Source: an uncultured Massilia sp.
GTDB taxonomy: Bacteria > Pseudomonadota > Gammaproteobacteria > Burkholderiales > Burkholderiaceae
Reading direction: 5' to 3'
Length of the DNA stretch: 16,118 nt
Assembly: GCA_946886065.1 (NCBI GenBank)
Contig: CAMPHU010000095.1
Coordinates: forward strand, 1 to 16,118
Positions 1-7,849 of the stretch are shown here, in pieces. Within the stretch, counting starts at the first letter, position 1, and every line of letters starts with the position of its first letter. The notes beneath the pieces are model-generated. The model was not told the DNA's origin, ran no database searches, and worked only from the letters and a program-made list of their open reading frames with translations. Position numbers and translations under genes: made by a program.

Positions 1-1174
<1,174 letters not shown>

Positions 1175-1192
1175 CTATAGGCGCAAAAGTGA

Positions 1193-1198
1193 ATTATA
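1193..1198 (-). promoter_or_regulatory. -10 element of the guaB promoter
   Basis: The minus strand reads TATAAT, a perfect sigma70 -10 hexamer, 27 bp ahead of the guaB ATG. This predicts a leader of about 20 nt. No good -35 hexamer lies 16-18 bp further upstream, so the promoter may be weak or activator-dependent. No PurR-like operator was recognised. Confidence 0.55.
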
Positions 1199-1315
1199 CA
1201 GAAAGCGGCAAATTTCGTCGCAGGCCAGCCCAAAAATTTCTCTCGCCGGTGCGTTTTGGAATTGACATCCTCCGCGCGGCGTGGCGAAATCGAGCGATCA
1301 CTCAGGAAACACATC

Positions 1316-1834
1316 ATGCCTATCAGCACTCCCCTGCGCCTCGCCGGCGCCGCCCTGCTCTTCTTCGCCACCCAGCTCGCGCATGCGCAATACGTGTGGA
1401 TCGACGCCAACGGAACCCGACAGTACTCCGACCGTCCGCCGCCCCCGGGCACTCCCCCGCACAAGATCCTGAAAGCACCCGGCCGCCTGGCGTCCGCGCC
1501 GGCGCCGGAAGCCAGCCTGGGGGCCGCCAAGCCGGCTACCCCGGAAGCCAGGCCTGCGGCGCCCAAAGGCCCGCCGACCCTGGCCGAGCGCGAGCAGGCC
1601 TTCCGCAAGCGCACGCAGGAACGCGCCGAGCAGGAACGCAAGGAAAGCATGGAGGCGGAGCGCCGGCGCGAGCTGGCCGAACGCTGCGAAGCCGCGCGCG
1701 ATGTCCAGGCGCAGCTGGCCTCGGGCATCCGCATTGCCCGCATCGACCAGAACGGCGAGCGCAGCTATATGTCGGATGAAGAAAAGGCCGCGAAAACGGC
1801 CCAGATGCATCGCGTATTGAAGGACTGCCGCTAG
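1316..1834 (+). CDS. secreted DUF4124-domain protein
   Basis: A 172-aa protein of unknown function. It starts with a clear Sec signal peptide: two-residue n-region before LRLAGAALLFFATQLAHA, with predicted cleavage after A24. The mature N-terminus, QYVWIDANGTRQYSDRPPP, is the DUF4124 signature. This short domain is found at the start of many betaproteobacterial periplasmic proteins. A Pro/Ala-rich linker follows, then a highly charged, probably helical segment (about residues 80-130) rich in Glu and Arg. Two cysteines occur, one in RCEAAR and one next to the C-terminus (KDCR), which could form a disulfide. I chose the ATG at 1316 because AGGAAA sits 6-11 nt upstream and because it starts directly at the signal peptide. 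An upstream in-frame ATG at 1256 would add 20 residues that spoil the signal. The stop lies 3 nt from the end of convergent rnfH. Family assignment is good; function is unknown. Confidence 0.85.
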   Translation: MPISTPLRLAGAALLFFATQLAHAQYVWIDANGTRQYSDRPPPPGTPPHKILKAPGRLASAPAPEASLGAAKPATPEARPAAPKGPPTLAEREQAFRKRTQERAEQERKESMEAERRRELAERCEAARDVQAQLASGIRIARIDQNGERSYMSDEEKAAKTAQMHRVLKDCR

Positions 1835-1837
1835 CGG

Positions 1838-2155
1838 CTAGGACCGGGCGCCCGGCGCGGCTGCGGCGCCCGCTTCCTTCTTGGTCGCGCGCTTGCGGCG
1901 CGAATCCTTCGGGTCCGCCACCAGCGGGCGGTAGATCTCGATGCGGTCGCGCTCGCGCAGCACGGTGTCGAGCGTCTTCTTCCTGGCGTAGATGCCGACC
2001 GGTTGGGTTGTGAGGTTAATCTCGGGAAAATCCTGCAGCACCCCGCTCTGCTCGATGGCTTCGCCGATGGTAGTGCCCAGCTTCACCTGCATCGGCCGAC
2101 TCCATTCCTGCTGCGCATGGGCGTAGCAGACATAGACTTGCAGCAGCTCAGTCAT
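1838..2155 (-). CDS. rnfH: RnfH family ubiquitin-like protein
   Basis: A 105-aa protein of the RnfH (UPF0125) family, a small beta-grasp fold named for proximity to rnf genes in some bacteria. Family hallmarks are the N-terminal strand LLQVYVCYAHAQQEW, the central GTTIGEAIEQSGVL and the late IEIYRPLVADPKDSRRKRA. A lysine/arginine- and alanine-rich tail follows. The ATG at 2153-2155 lies inside the end of ratA, an 8-nt overlap that implies translational coupling. In E. coli the homologue, encoded beside ratA, has been called RatB or PasI and proposed as the antitoxin partner. That role is debated, and this sequence does not address it. There is no rnf cluster here. Confidence 0.93.
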   Translation of the reverse strand: MTELLQVYVCYAHAQQEWSRPMQVKLGTTIGEAIEQSGVLQDFPEINLTTQPVGIYARKKTLDTVLRERDRIEIYRPLVADPKDSRRKRATKKEAGAAAAPGARS

Positions 2156-2579
2156 ACAAGGCCTCGGCGCGCTTGCAGAAGGAGTCGACCATGCTGTTGG
2201 CGATCATCCCGAACACCGGCCCCACGATCTGCTCGAGGATAATGCTCGAGAACTCGTAATGCATGTCGAAGTCGATCTTGCAGGCATCGGCGCGCAAGGC
2301 CTTGAAGGTCCAGGTGCCTTCCAGCATTTTGAACGGGCCGTCGACCAGGTGCATCTTCATCTGGGTCGGGCGCTGGTTGTGGTTCGAGGTGGTGAAGCTC
2401 TGCTTCACGCCGTGGAAGTTGATCGACAGGGAAGCCACCAGTTTCTCATCGGTGCGCTCGAGGATGCTGACACCCCCGCACCAGGGAAGAAACTTCGGAT
2501 AATCTTCCACCTTCGCCACCAGGTCGAACATCTGTTCTGCGCTATATCCGAGGAAAACTGATTTGTGTACTACTGCCAT
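2148..2579 (-). CDS. ratA: RatA / START-like (coenzyme Q-binding) protein
   Basis: A 143-aa single-domain polyketide-cyclase/START-like protein. Characteristic stretches are VFLGYSAEQMFDLVAKVEDYPKF at the N-terminus (quoted in part: YSAEQMFDLVAKVEDYPKF), FLPWCGG, and the C-terminal helix region GPVFGMIANSMVDSFCKRAE. Relatives include mitochondrial Coq10, which binds ubiquinone, and E. coli RatA (PasT), reported to bind 50S subunits and block 70S association. Which activity applies here cannot be told from sequence. It is the first gene of a two-gene unit with rnfH and is divergent from smpB across 97 bp, the same arrangement as in E. coli. The ATG is at 2577-2579. The upstream sequence has no strong Shine-Dalgarno motif. 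Confidence 0.93.
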   Translation of the reverse strand: MAVVHKSVFLGYSAEQMFDLVAKVEDYPKFLPWCGGVSILERTDEKLVASLSINFHGVKQSFTTSNHNQRPTQMKMHLVDGPFKMLEGTWTFKALRADACKIDFDMHYEFSSIILEQIVGPVFGMIANSMVDSFCKRAEALYD

Positions 2580-2676
2580 TGGTCAACCGTTTGTTATGAT
2601 GTTAGATAAGTTGCATGTTGCGCACCAGTAGCGCGATAAGCAGTAGTTTAACCGACACGCGAATTTTCGCTATTTC

Positions 2677-3126
2677 ATGAGTATCGCTGACAATAAAAAA
2701 GCATTTTTCGACTACTTCATCGAGGACCGATTCGAAGCCGGCCTGGTGCTGGAAGGTTGGGAAGTCAAGGCCATCCGCGAAGGCCGGGTGCAGATCAAGG
2801 AAGCCTATGTGATGGTGCGCAATGGCGAACTGTTCCTGTTCGGCGCCCACGTGAGCTCCCTCCCCACGGCCTCGGCCTGGAGCCACCCGGAGGCCCTGCG
2901 CACGCGCAAGCTGCTGCTGCACCGCGCCGAGATCGACAAGCTGATCGGCAAGGTCGAGCGTTCCGGCTACACGCTGGTGCCGCTCAACCTGCATTTCAAG
3001 AAGGGACGCGTGAAGTGCGAGATCGGCCTTGCCAAGGGCAAGAAGCAGCACGACAAGCGCAACACGGAGAAGGACCGCGACGCCAGGCGCGAAGTCGCGG
3101 CGGCGATGAAGCAGCACCGCCGCTGA
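2677..3126 (+). CDS. smpB: SsrA (tmRNA)-binding protein SmpB
   Basis: Binds tmRNA and delivers it to stalled ribosomes for trans-translation. The 149 aa are of normal family length. The N-terminal part carries the oligonucleotide-binding barrel, with [20 protein letters not shown], then [12 protein letters not shown]. The basic C-terminal tail ([20 protein letters not shown]) is the part that enters the mRNA channel. The ATG at 2677 begins the usual [17 protein letters not shown]. The preceding bases (gaattttcgctatttc) show no good Shine-Dalgarno sequence, so initiation may be leader-poor or weak. No ssrA gene is seen in the window. The 97-bp gap to divergent ratA must hold both promoters, but I could not pick convincing hexamers. 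Confidence 0.98.
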   Translation: MSIADNKKAFFDYFIEDRFEAGLVLEGWEVKAIREGRVQIKEAYVMVRNGELFLFGAHVSSLPTASAWSHPEALRTRKLLLHRAEIDKLIGKVERSGYTLVPLNLHFKKGRVKCEIGLAKGKKQHDKRNTEKDRDARREVAAAMKQHRR

Positions 3127-3133
3127 TCAATCG

Positions 3134-3167
3134 GCCGGCGGCGGCCCCGCGGGGCTAGACCGCCGGC
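3134..3167. terminator. possible GC-rich hairpin between smpB and the MFS gene
   Basis: GCCGGCGG (3134-3141) pairs perfectly with CCGCCGGC (3160-3167). The loop contains the palindrome GCCCCGCGGGGC (3144-3155). It lies between two convergent genes and runs into the last codons of the MFS gene. Neither strand has a T-tract after the stem, so it is not a classical intrinsic terminator. It may block read-through or may only reflect high GC content. Confidence 0.25.
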
Positions 3168-4336
3168 GCGGCGCTGCGCACCGACAGGCGCCACGCGATA
3201 AAGCTCAGCACCAGGCCCACCGCCACGCCCAGCGCCAGCTTGAACGCGCTGCCGAACAGCAGCGGCGCCACCAGCCCGGACACCAGGGCGAAGGACATCA
3301 TCTGGATGAAGCCCACCATCGAGGCGGCCAGCCCGCGGTTGTCCGGGAACAGGCCCATGGCGGTCAGCTGGATCGCCGGCATCGCCACCGCCAGGCCGAA
3401 GGTGTAGACGAACAGCGGCAGCACCGCCCACGGCACCATGGCCGGGAACAGCGCGTTGTAGCCGACATTGAGCACGGCCGCGAGGCCCATCACCGCATAG
3501 CCGATCCACATCAGGCGCGCCGGCGCCTGCCTGGACGCGCGCTTGCCGCCCCAGGCCGAACCGATCACCATGCCGCCGATCAGCGGAATGAACATCCAGG
3601 CGAAGGCCGTTTCCGGCAGGCCCAGGATTTCCATCACGAAGTTGGCGGCCGCGCCGATGTACAGCGACAGGCCGCCGAAGACCATGCCCAGTGCCAGCGA
3701 CAGCAGCACGAACTGCGGACGGCGCAACACCATCAGGTAGTTGCGGCCGATGGTCACCGGATGGAAGACCTGGCGCTTCTCGCGCGGCAGGCTCTCGGGC
3801 AGCAGGCGCAGGCACAACAGGATCAGGGCCGTGCCGAAGATGGCCAGGAAGATGAAGGTGGAACGCCAGCCGAAGCTCACGTGCAGCCAGCCGCCCAGCA
3901 CCGGCGCGATGGCCGGGGCCAGCCCGAACACCATCATGATGTGGGACATGATCTTCTGCGCCTGCGACCCGGCAAAGCGGTCCTGGACGATGGCCTGGCC
4001 GATCACCGAACCGGCGCCGGCCGACAGGCCCTGCAGCGCGCGGCAGGCCAGCAGCGCGCCGAAGCTCGGCGCGAAGGCGGCCCCCACCGAGGCCAGGGTG
4101 TAGACGGAGAGCGCTGCCAGGATCACCGGACGGCGTCCGAAGGAATCCGACAGGGTGCCGTAGAACAGCATCATGAAGGCGAAGCAGAACAGGAACACGC
4201 TCAGGGTCTGCTGCACCGCCACCGGGCCGACGTCGAATTCGACGCCGATCGCCGGCATGGAGGGAAGATAGGTGTCGATCGCCAGCGCCCCGATCATGCC
4301 GAGGCAGGCGAGGATGACGGTCAAGAGTCGCTGCAT
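3155..4336 (-). CDS. Bcr/CflA-type MFS drug exporter
   Basis: A 393-aa, 12-helix major facilitator transporter of the Bcr/CflA (DHA1) drug-resistance group, predicted to export small hydrophobic compounds across the inner membrane by proton antiport. Helix 1 reads LLTVILACLGMIGALAIDTY and is followed by LPSMPAIG, typical of Bcr/CflA. Motif A between helices 2 and 3 is GTLSDSFGRRPV. The stretch ALQGLSAGAGSVIGQAIVQD and motif C-like GLAPAIAPVLGGWL follow. The cytoplasmic loop near LPESLPREKRQ separates the two halves. I chose the ATG at 4334-4336 because GGAAAGG lies about 8 nt upstream and it starts just before helix 1. A GTG at 4364-4366 in frame would add ten residues. The gene follows the signal peptidase gene on the same strand by 79 bp but may have its own promoter. 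Substrate cannot be predicted. Confidence 0.92.
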   Translation of the reverse strand: MQRLLTVILACLGMIGALAIDTYLPSMPAIGVEFDVGPVAVQQTLSVFLFCFAFMMLFYGTLSDSFGRRPVILAALSVYTLASVGAAFAPSFGALLACRALQGLSAGAGSVIGQAIVQDRFAGSQAQKIMSHIMMVFGLAPAIAPVLGGWLHVSFGWRSTFIFLAIFGTALILLCLRLLPESLPREKRQVFHPVTIGRNYLMVLRRPQFVLLSLALGMVFGGLSLYIGAAANFVMEILGLPETAFAWMFIPLIGGMVIGSAWGGKRASRQAPARLMWIGYAVMGLAAVLNVGYNALFPAMVPWAVLPLFVYTFGLAVAMPAIQLTAMGLFPDNRGLAASMVGFIQMMSFALVSGLVAPLLFGSAFKLALGVAVGLVLSFIAWRLSVRSAAPAV

Positions 4337-4380
4337 GTGCAATGCCTTTCCAAACGAATCCGGCACTGCACCATGCAGAC

Positions 4381-4396
4381 ATCCCGGGGACGGGAT
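4381..4396. other. short perfect hairpin upstream of the MFS gene
   Basis: ATCCCG (4381-4386) and CGGGAT (4391-4396) form a 6-bp stem with a GGGA loop. On the plus strand a T-rich run (TTTACTTTATTT) follows, but no plus-strand gene lies upstream. On the minus strand it lies in the presumed MFS leader. It could be the end of a rightward transcript, a leader structure, or chance. Confidence 0.2.
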
Positions 4397-4400
4397 TTTA
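4395..4400 (-). promoter_or_regulatory. possible -10 element for the MFS gene
   Basis: The minus strand reads TAAAAT (5 of 6 matches to the sigma70 -10) in an AT-rich patch just after the end of the signal peptidase gene, 59 bp ahead of the MFS ATG. No convincing -35 accompanies it, so the assignment is weak. Confidence 0.3.
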
Positions 4401-4415
4401 CTTTATTTCACAGAA

Positions 4416-5102
4416 TTAATTTCCCGCACCCTCATTCCTAAGCGACATGCCAAAGCGGCTGGTACGCGGCATCCAGTTGCCCTGGTAATCGGCCGACACC
4501 AGGATGCGCTCGGCGCGGCCGATCAGCTTTTCGCGCGGGACCAGGCCGATGACGCGCGAGTCGCCGCTGTCGTCGCGGTTATCGCCCAGCATCAGGTAGT
4601 GATCGGCGGGAATGCGCACCGGATCGAAGTTGCGCAGCGCCAGCTTCTGCGGCAGCACCTGGATGCGCTGGCGCGCGCCGCCGACGCTTTCCTCCAGGCG
4701 GATCGCCTTCAGCTCGGTGCCGTGCGAGCGCTCGCGCGTCACTTCGGCCACCTGGTACCGGGCCGGCACGCCGTTGACGATCAGGCGCTCGTCGCGCATC
4801 TCGATGAGGTCGCCCGGCAGCGCCAGCACGCGCTTGATCAGGCGGGTGCCGTCCGGCTGGGGCGAGGTGAAGGTGACCACGTCGCCCCGGCTCGGTTCGC
4901 CAAGGCGCGCCACGATCACATCGGTCAATGGTATCTTGAGGTCGAAGGCCAGCCGGTTGACGAAGACCACGTCGCCCTCCAGCAGGTTGGGCCGCATCGA
5001 TGCCGAGGGGATCGGATTCCAGTCGGCGACCGCGGTGCGGAACACGCCGAACAGGCACAGGAAAAGGATGAAGCCCTTGTTGGCGCGCAGCAGGTCTTTC
5101 AC
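4416..5102 (-). CDS. lepB: signal peptidase I, short single-anchor form
   Basis: A 228-aa serine protease of family S26 that removes signal peptides at the outer face of the inner membrane. One membrane anchor is visible (about residues 9-26), then the catalytic Ser35 in IPSASMRPNLLEGD. Box D, LIKRVLALPGD, holds the general base Lys90, and box E is GDNRDDSGDSR. All catalytic parts are intact. E. coli LepB has two anchors and about 324 residues; this protein is much shorter and is not beside lepA or rnc. It may therefore be a second, accessory signal peptidase, so the symbol is a family label. The start is GTG at 5100-5102, supported by AGGGG about 8 nt upstream. The gene is divergent from ppk1. 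The minus strand reads TATAAA at 5134-5139, a possible -10 element without a clear -35. Confidence 0.93.
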   Translation of the reverse strand: MKDLLRANKGFILFLCLFGVFRTAVADWNPIPSASMRPNLLEGDVVFVNRLAFDLKIPLTDVIVARLGEPSRGDVVTFTSPQPDGTRLIKRVLALPGDLIEMRDERLIVNGVPARYQVAEVTRERSHGTELKAIRLEESVGGARQRIQVLPQKLALRNFDPVRIPADHYLMLGDNRDDSGDSRVIGLVPREKLIGRAERILVSADYQGNWMPRTSRFGMSLRNEGAGN

Positions 5103-5148
5103 GGTCAGCCCCTGGTTGTATGGTAGAGCTGTCTTTATACGCCGGCAT

Positions 5149-5168
5149 TCTTTAACGATGCTTAAAGA
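5149..5168. repeat. perfect AT-rich inverted repeat in the lepB-ppk1 intergenic region
   Basis: TCTTTAA (5149-5155) and TTAAAGA (5162-5168) are exact reverse complements separated by six bases (cgatgc). The element lies about 10 bp upstream of the possible -10 of the signal peptidase gene and about 33 bp before the Pho box of ppk1. It resembles a dimeric repressor or activator site more than a terminator, since no T-run follows. The binding protein is unknown. Confidence 0.4.
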
Positions 5169-5200
5169 TTAATTCCACTCCAGAGCCGAGTCGAACGTGG

Positions 5201-5218
5201 ATGTCACCAAGTTGTCAT
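5201..5218 (+). promoter_or_regulatory. Pho box (PhoB-binding site) of ppk1
   Basis: ATGTCACCAAGTTGTCAT has the 7+4+7 architecture of a Pho box (two CTGTCAT-like repeats separated by four bases). The first half, ATGTCAC, matches 5 of 7 and the second, TTGTCAT, 6 of 7. The second half lies where a -35 would be. A -10 candidate, TACACT, starts 10 bp downstream, the spacing seen in known PhoB promoters. I infer PhoB-dependent induction of ppk1 and sixA in phosphate starvation. Confidence 0.75.
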
Positions 5219-5228
5219 ATTATCCATC

Positions 5229-5234
5229 TACACT
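5229..5234 (+). promoter_or_regulatory. -10 element of the ppk1 promoter
   Basis: TACACT matches the sigma70 -10 at four positions, including the conserved first two bases and the last T. It starts 10 bp after the Pho box. Transcription would begin near 5241, giving a leader of about 22-28 nt before the ATGs at 5263 and 5269. Confidence 0.6.
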
Positions 5235-5262
5235 GCCTGCGCGACTACTTCGACGCAGACAT

Positions 5263-7410
5263 ATGGACATGAAAACCAAGGCCATCGAGGCCGAGATGAA
5301 GCTTCCGGACGGCGGCGCCTTCCTCAACCGGGAGCTGTCGCTGCTGGAATTCAACCGCCGGGTGCTGGCCCAGGCCGAGGATCCCTCGATGCCGCTGCTC
5401 GAACGCCTGCGCTTCCTGTGCATCGTGTGCAGCAACCTGGACGAATTCTTCGAGGTGCGGGTCGCCAGCCTGCTGGCGCAGCACCAGCTGGACCACGCCC
5501 ATGGCGGCCTGCCCGACCACCTGGCGGCCACCCTGGAGCGCGCCAGCGCCGAATGCCGCCACCTGATCGCCCGCCAGTACAGCCTGTTCAACAACGAGAT
5601 CCATCCGCAGCTGGGAGAACACGGCATCCACCTGCTGCGCCGCGGCGAGCGCAACGCCGCCCAGCGCGCCTGGGTCAAGCAGTTCTTCGACCGCGAGGTT
5701 CGTCCGCTGCTGACGCCGATCGGCCTGGATCCGGCCCACCCCTTCCCGCGCGTGATCAACAAGAGCCTGAACTTCATCGTCGAACTGGAAGGCAAGGACG
5801 CCTTCGGGCGCGGCACCGGCATCGCCATCATGAAGGCGCCGCGCGTGCTGCCACGCGTGATCCGCCTGCCCGACGAGCTCTCGGACAAGAAAGGCGCTTC
5901 CTACTGCCTGCTGTCCTCGGTGATCCAGGCCCACATGGCGGAGCTGTTCACGGGCCGCGAAGTGGTGTCCTACTCCCAGTTCCGCGTCACCCGCAACAGC
6001 GACCTGTGGGTGGACGAGGAAGAGGTCAAGAACCTGCGCCAGGCCCTGCAGAGCGAGCTCCACAGCCGCAACTACGGCTTCGCGGTGCGCCTGGAGGTGG
6101 GCCGCGCCTGCCCCGAGCACTTGTCCGCCTTCCTGCTGGACCAGTTCAACATCGACCGCTCGCGCCTGTTCACGGTCGACGGCCCGGTCAACCTGGGGCG
6201 CCTGCTGGAGGTGGTCAACACCAACAACCAGCCGGAACTCAAGTTCCCGCCTTTCGTACCGGGCTATCCGCCGAAGCTGGCCGGCCCGGACATCTTCGCC
6301 ACCCTGCGCAAGGAGGACGTGCTGCTGCACCATCCCTACGAGACCTTCCAGCCTGTGATCGACTTCATCCAATGCGCGGCCAACGACCCCTGCGTGGTGG
6401 CGATCAAGCAGACCATCTACCGCGCCGGCATGAACTCCGAGCTGATGGAAGCCCTGATCGGCGCCGCGCGGCGCGGCAAGGAAGTCACCGTGATCGTGGA
6501 GCTGATGGCGCGTTTCGACGAGGAAGCCAACATCAACTGGGCCGAAAAGCTGGAACAGGCCGGCGCCCAGGTGGTGTACGGTGTGGTGGGCCTGAAGACC
6601 CATGCCAAGATGGCGCTGGTGCTGCGCCGCGAGCCGCAGGGCCTGCGCCGCTATGCCCACCTCGGCACCGGCAACTACAACCCGACCACCGCCAAGTTCT
6701 ACACCGACTTCGGCCTGCTTACGGCCGACGCGGACCTGACAGCCGACGTCAACGAGGTCTTCATCCACCTCACCAGCATGACGCGGCCCAAGCAGCTCTC
6801 CAGCATCTGGCTGGCGCCCTTCTCGCTGCAGAAGGAATTGGTGCGCGCGATCCGCAACGAGGCCGAACTGGCGCGCCATGGCAAGCCGGGACGGATCGTC
6901 GCCAAGATGAATTCGCTCACCGACGAATCGGTCATCAAGGCCTTGTACGAGGCTTCCGAGGCCGGGGTGCGCATCGACCTGGTCGTGCGCGGCGCCTGCT
7001 CGCTGCGGCCCGGCGTGCCGGGCCTGTCGGAGAACATCAAGGTGCGCTCCATCGTCGGGCGCTTCCTGGAGCACACGCGGGTGTTCTACTTCCGGAACAA
7101 CCTCAAGCACGACATCTGGCTGAGCAGCGCCGACTGGATGAACCGCAACCTGTTCCGGCGCGTGGAAATCGCCTTTCCGATCCGCTCGCCGGCGCTCAAG
7201 CGCCGCGTGATGCGCGAGGGACTGCATCCCTACCTGAAGGACAACATCAACGCCTGGGACCTGGCCAGCGACGGCCGCTACCGGCGCCGCAAGCCGCGCG
7301 GCAAGCAGAAACCCCTGAGCGCCCAGCAGACCTTGATGGACATGCTGGGCGGCGCCAACCACCCGGCCAAGGAGAGCGAGCATGGAACTGATCCTGTGGC
7401 GCCACGCTGA
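5263..7410 (+). CDS. ppk1: polyphosphate kinase 1
   Basis: Reversibly transfers the gamma phosphate of ATP to a growing polyphosphate chain through phosphohistidine intermediates. From the ATG at 5263 it has 715 aa, close to the usual 690-720. The N-terminal domain begins FLNRELSLLEFNRRVLAQA, the PPK1 signature. FNNEIHPQL and RPLLTPIGLDPAHPFP follow, then the two phospholipase-D-like catalytic domains. The autophosphorylated histidine is His447 in GLKTHAKMAL and the second catalytic histidine is His604 in FLEHTRVFYF. HLGTGNYNP is also present. Start choice: a GTG at 5197 gives a longer frame, but it lies upstream of the Pho box and the predicted transcription start, so it cannot be used from this promoter. 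ATG 5263 and ATG 5269 remain, neither with a strong Shine-Dalgarno. The 3' end overlaps sixA by 29 nt. Confidence 0.97.
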   Translation: MDMKTKAIEAEMKLPDGGAFLNRELSLLEFNRRVLAQAEDPSMPLLERLRFLCIVCSNLDEFFEVRVASLLAQHQLDHAHGGLPDHLAATLERASAECRHLIARQYSLFNNEIHPQLGEHGIHLLRRGERNAAQRAWVKQFFDREVRPLLTPIGLDPAHPFPRVINKSLNFIVELEGKDAFGRGTGIAIMKAPRVLPRVIRLPDELSDKKGASYCLLSSVIQAHMAELFTGREVVSYSQFRVTRNSDLWVDEEEVKNLRQALQSELHSRNYGFAVRLEVGRACPEHLSAFLLDQFNIDRSRLFTVDGPVNLGRLLEVVNTNNQPELKFPPFVPGYPPKLAGPDIFATLRKEDVLLHHPYETFQPVIDFIQCAANDPCVVAIKQTIYRAGMNSELMEALIGAARRGKEVTVIVELMARFDEEANINWAEKLEQAGAQVVYGVVGLKTHAKMALVLRREPQGLRRYAHLGTGNYNPTTAKFYTDFGLLTADADLTADVNEVFIHLTSMTRPKQLSSIWLAPFSLQKELVRAIRNEAELARHGKPGRIVAKMNSLTDESVIKALYEASEAGVRIDLVVRGACSLRPGVPGLSENIKVRSIVGRFLEHTRVFYFRNNLKHDIWLSSADWMNRNLFRRVEIAFPIRSPALKRRVMREGLHPYLKDNINAWDLASDGRYRRRKPRGKQKPLSAQQTLMDMLGGANHPAKESEHGTDPVAPR

Positions 7411-7849
7411 GGCCGAGCCGGGCGAACCGGACGGCGACGACCATGCGCGCGCGCTGACGTCCAGGGGCCAGCGCCATGCCGCCAGAGTCGGAGCCTGGCT
7501 CGACCGCGCGCTGCCGGCCGACTGCCGCATCCTCACCAGTCCCGCCAAACGCTGCGTGCAGACCGTGAAGGCCTTGGGGCGGCGCTATGAAGTCGCGGAG
7601 GCGCTGGACACCGGTTCCAGCGCCGAAGCCATCATCCAGGCCGCCGGCTGGCCGGCGCAGCGCCAGCCGGTGCTGGTGGTCGGCCACCAGCCGCTGCTGG
7701 GCGAGGTGGCGTCGTCGGTGCTCTCCGGCCGCAAGCAGGACTGGCGCATCCGCAAGGCGGGCGTGTTCTGGATCGAGCACAAGGGAAGCGATGGGCTCCC
7801 CACCATCCGCCTGGTCGTCGGGCCGGACCTGATCGGCAAGCTGCGCTAG
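7382..7849 (+). CDS. sixA: SixA-type phosphohistidine phosphatase
   Basis: A 155-aa histidine-phosphatase-superfamily protein close in length to E. coli SixA (161 aa), which dephosphorylates phosphohistidine on proteins such as ArcB or the nitrogen-PTS component NPr. The RHG-type motif is ILWRHAEAE, with nucleophile His8 and Arg7. The second histidine, His102, lies in VVGHQPLLG. ILTSPAKRCVQTV is the usual phosphate-pocket segment. The start ATG is preceded by AAGGAG (7369-7374, 7 nt away), which lies inside ppk1. The gene therefore has its own ribosome binding site and is coupled to ppk1 by a 29-nt overlap. It probably depends on the ppk1 promoter. Its stop shares the palindrome CTAG (7846-7849) with the convergent hydrolase gene. 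The physiological target here is unknown. Confidence 0.93.
   Translation: MELILWRHAEAEPGEPDGDDHARALTSRGQRHAARVGAWLDRALPADCRILTSPAKRCVQTVKALGRRYEVAEALDTGSSAEAIIQAAGWPAQRQPVLVVGHQPLLGEVASSVLSGRKQDWRIRKAGVFWIEHKGSDGLPTIRLVVGPDLIGKLR

Noticed and set aside
1262..1290. TTGACA at 1262-1267 as -35 of the DUF4124 gene
   Set aside because: The hexamer is perfect, but 17 bp downstream only CGAAAT is found, which matches the -10 at three positions. The promoter is not convincing.
1838..2579. Typical toxin-antitoxin module
   Set aside because: The pair is a conserved chromosomal housekeeping locus, lacks the small antitoxin-first layout and autoregulatory operator of type II modules, and the toxin claim for RatA is contested.
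5197..5262. GTG at 5197 as ppk1 start
   Set aside because: It lies just upstream of the Pho box, before the predicted transcription start, and adds residues without family resemblance.
5245..7548. Long open frame on the minus strand opposite ppk1
   Set aside because: It lies antisense to an unmistakable ppk1, its product is rich in His, Gln, Val and Gly, typical of the shadow of a GC-rich gene, and it matches no family I recognise.
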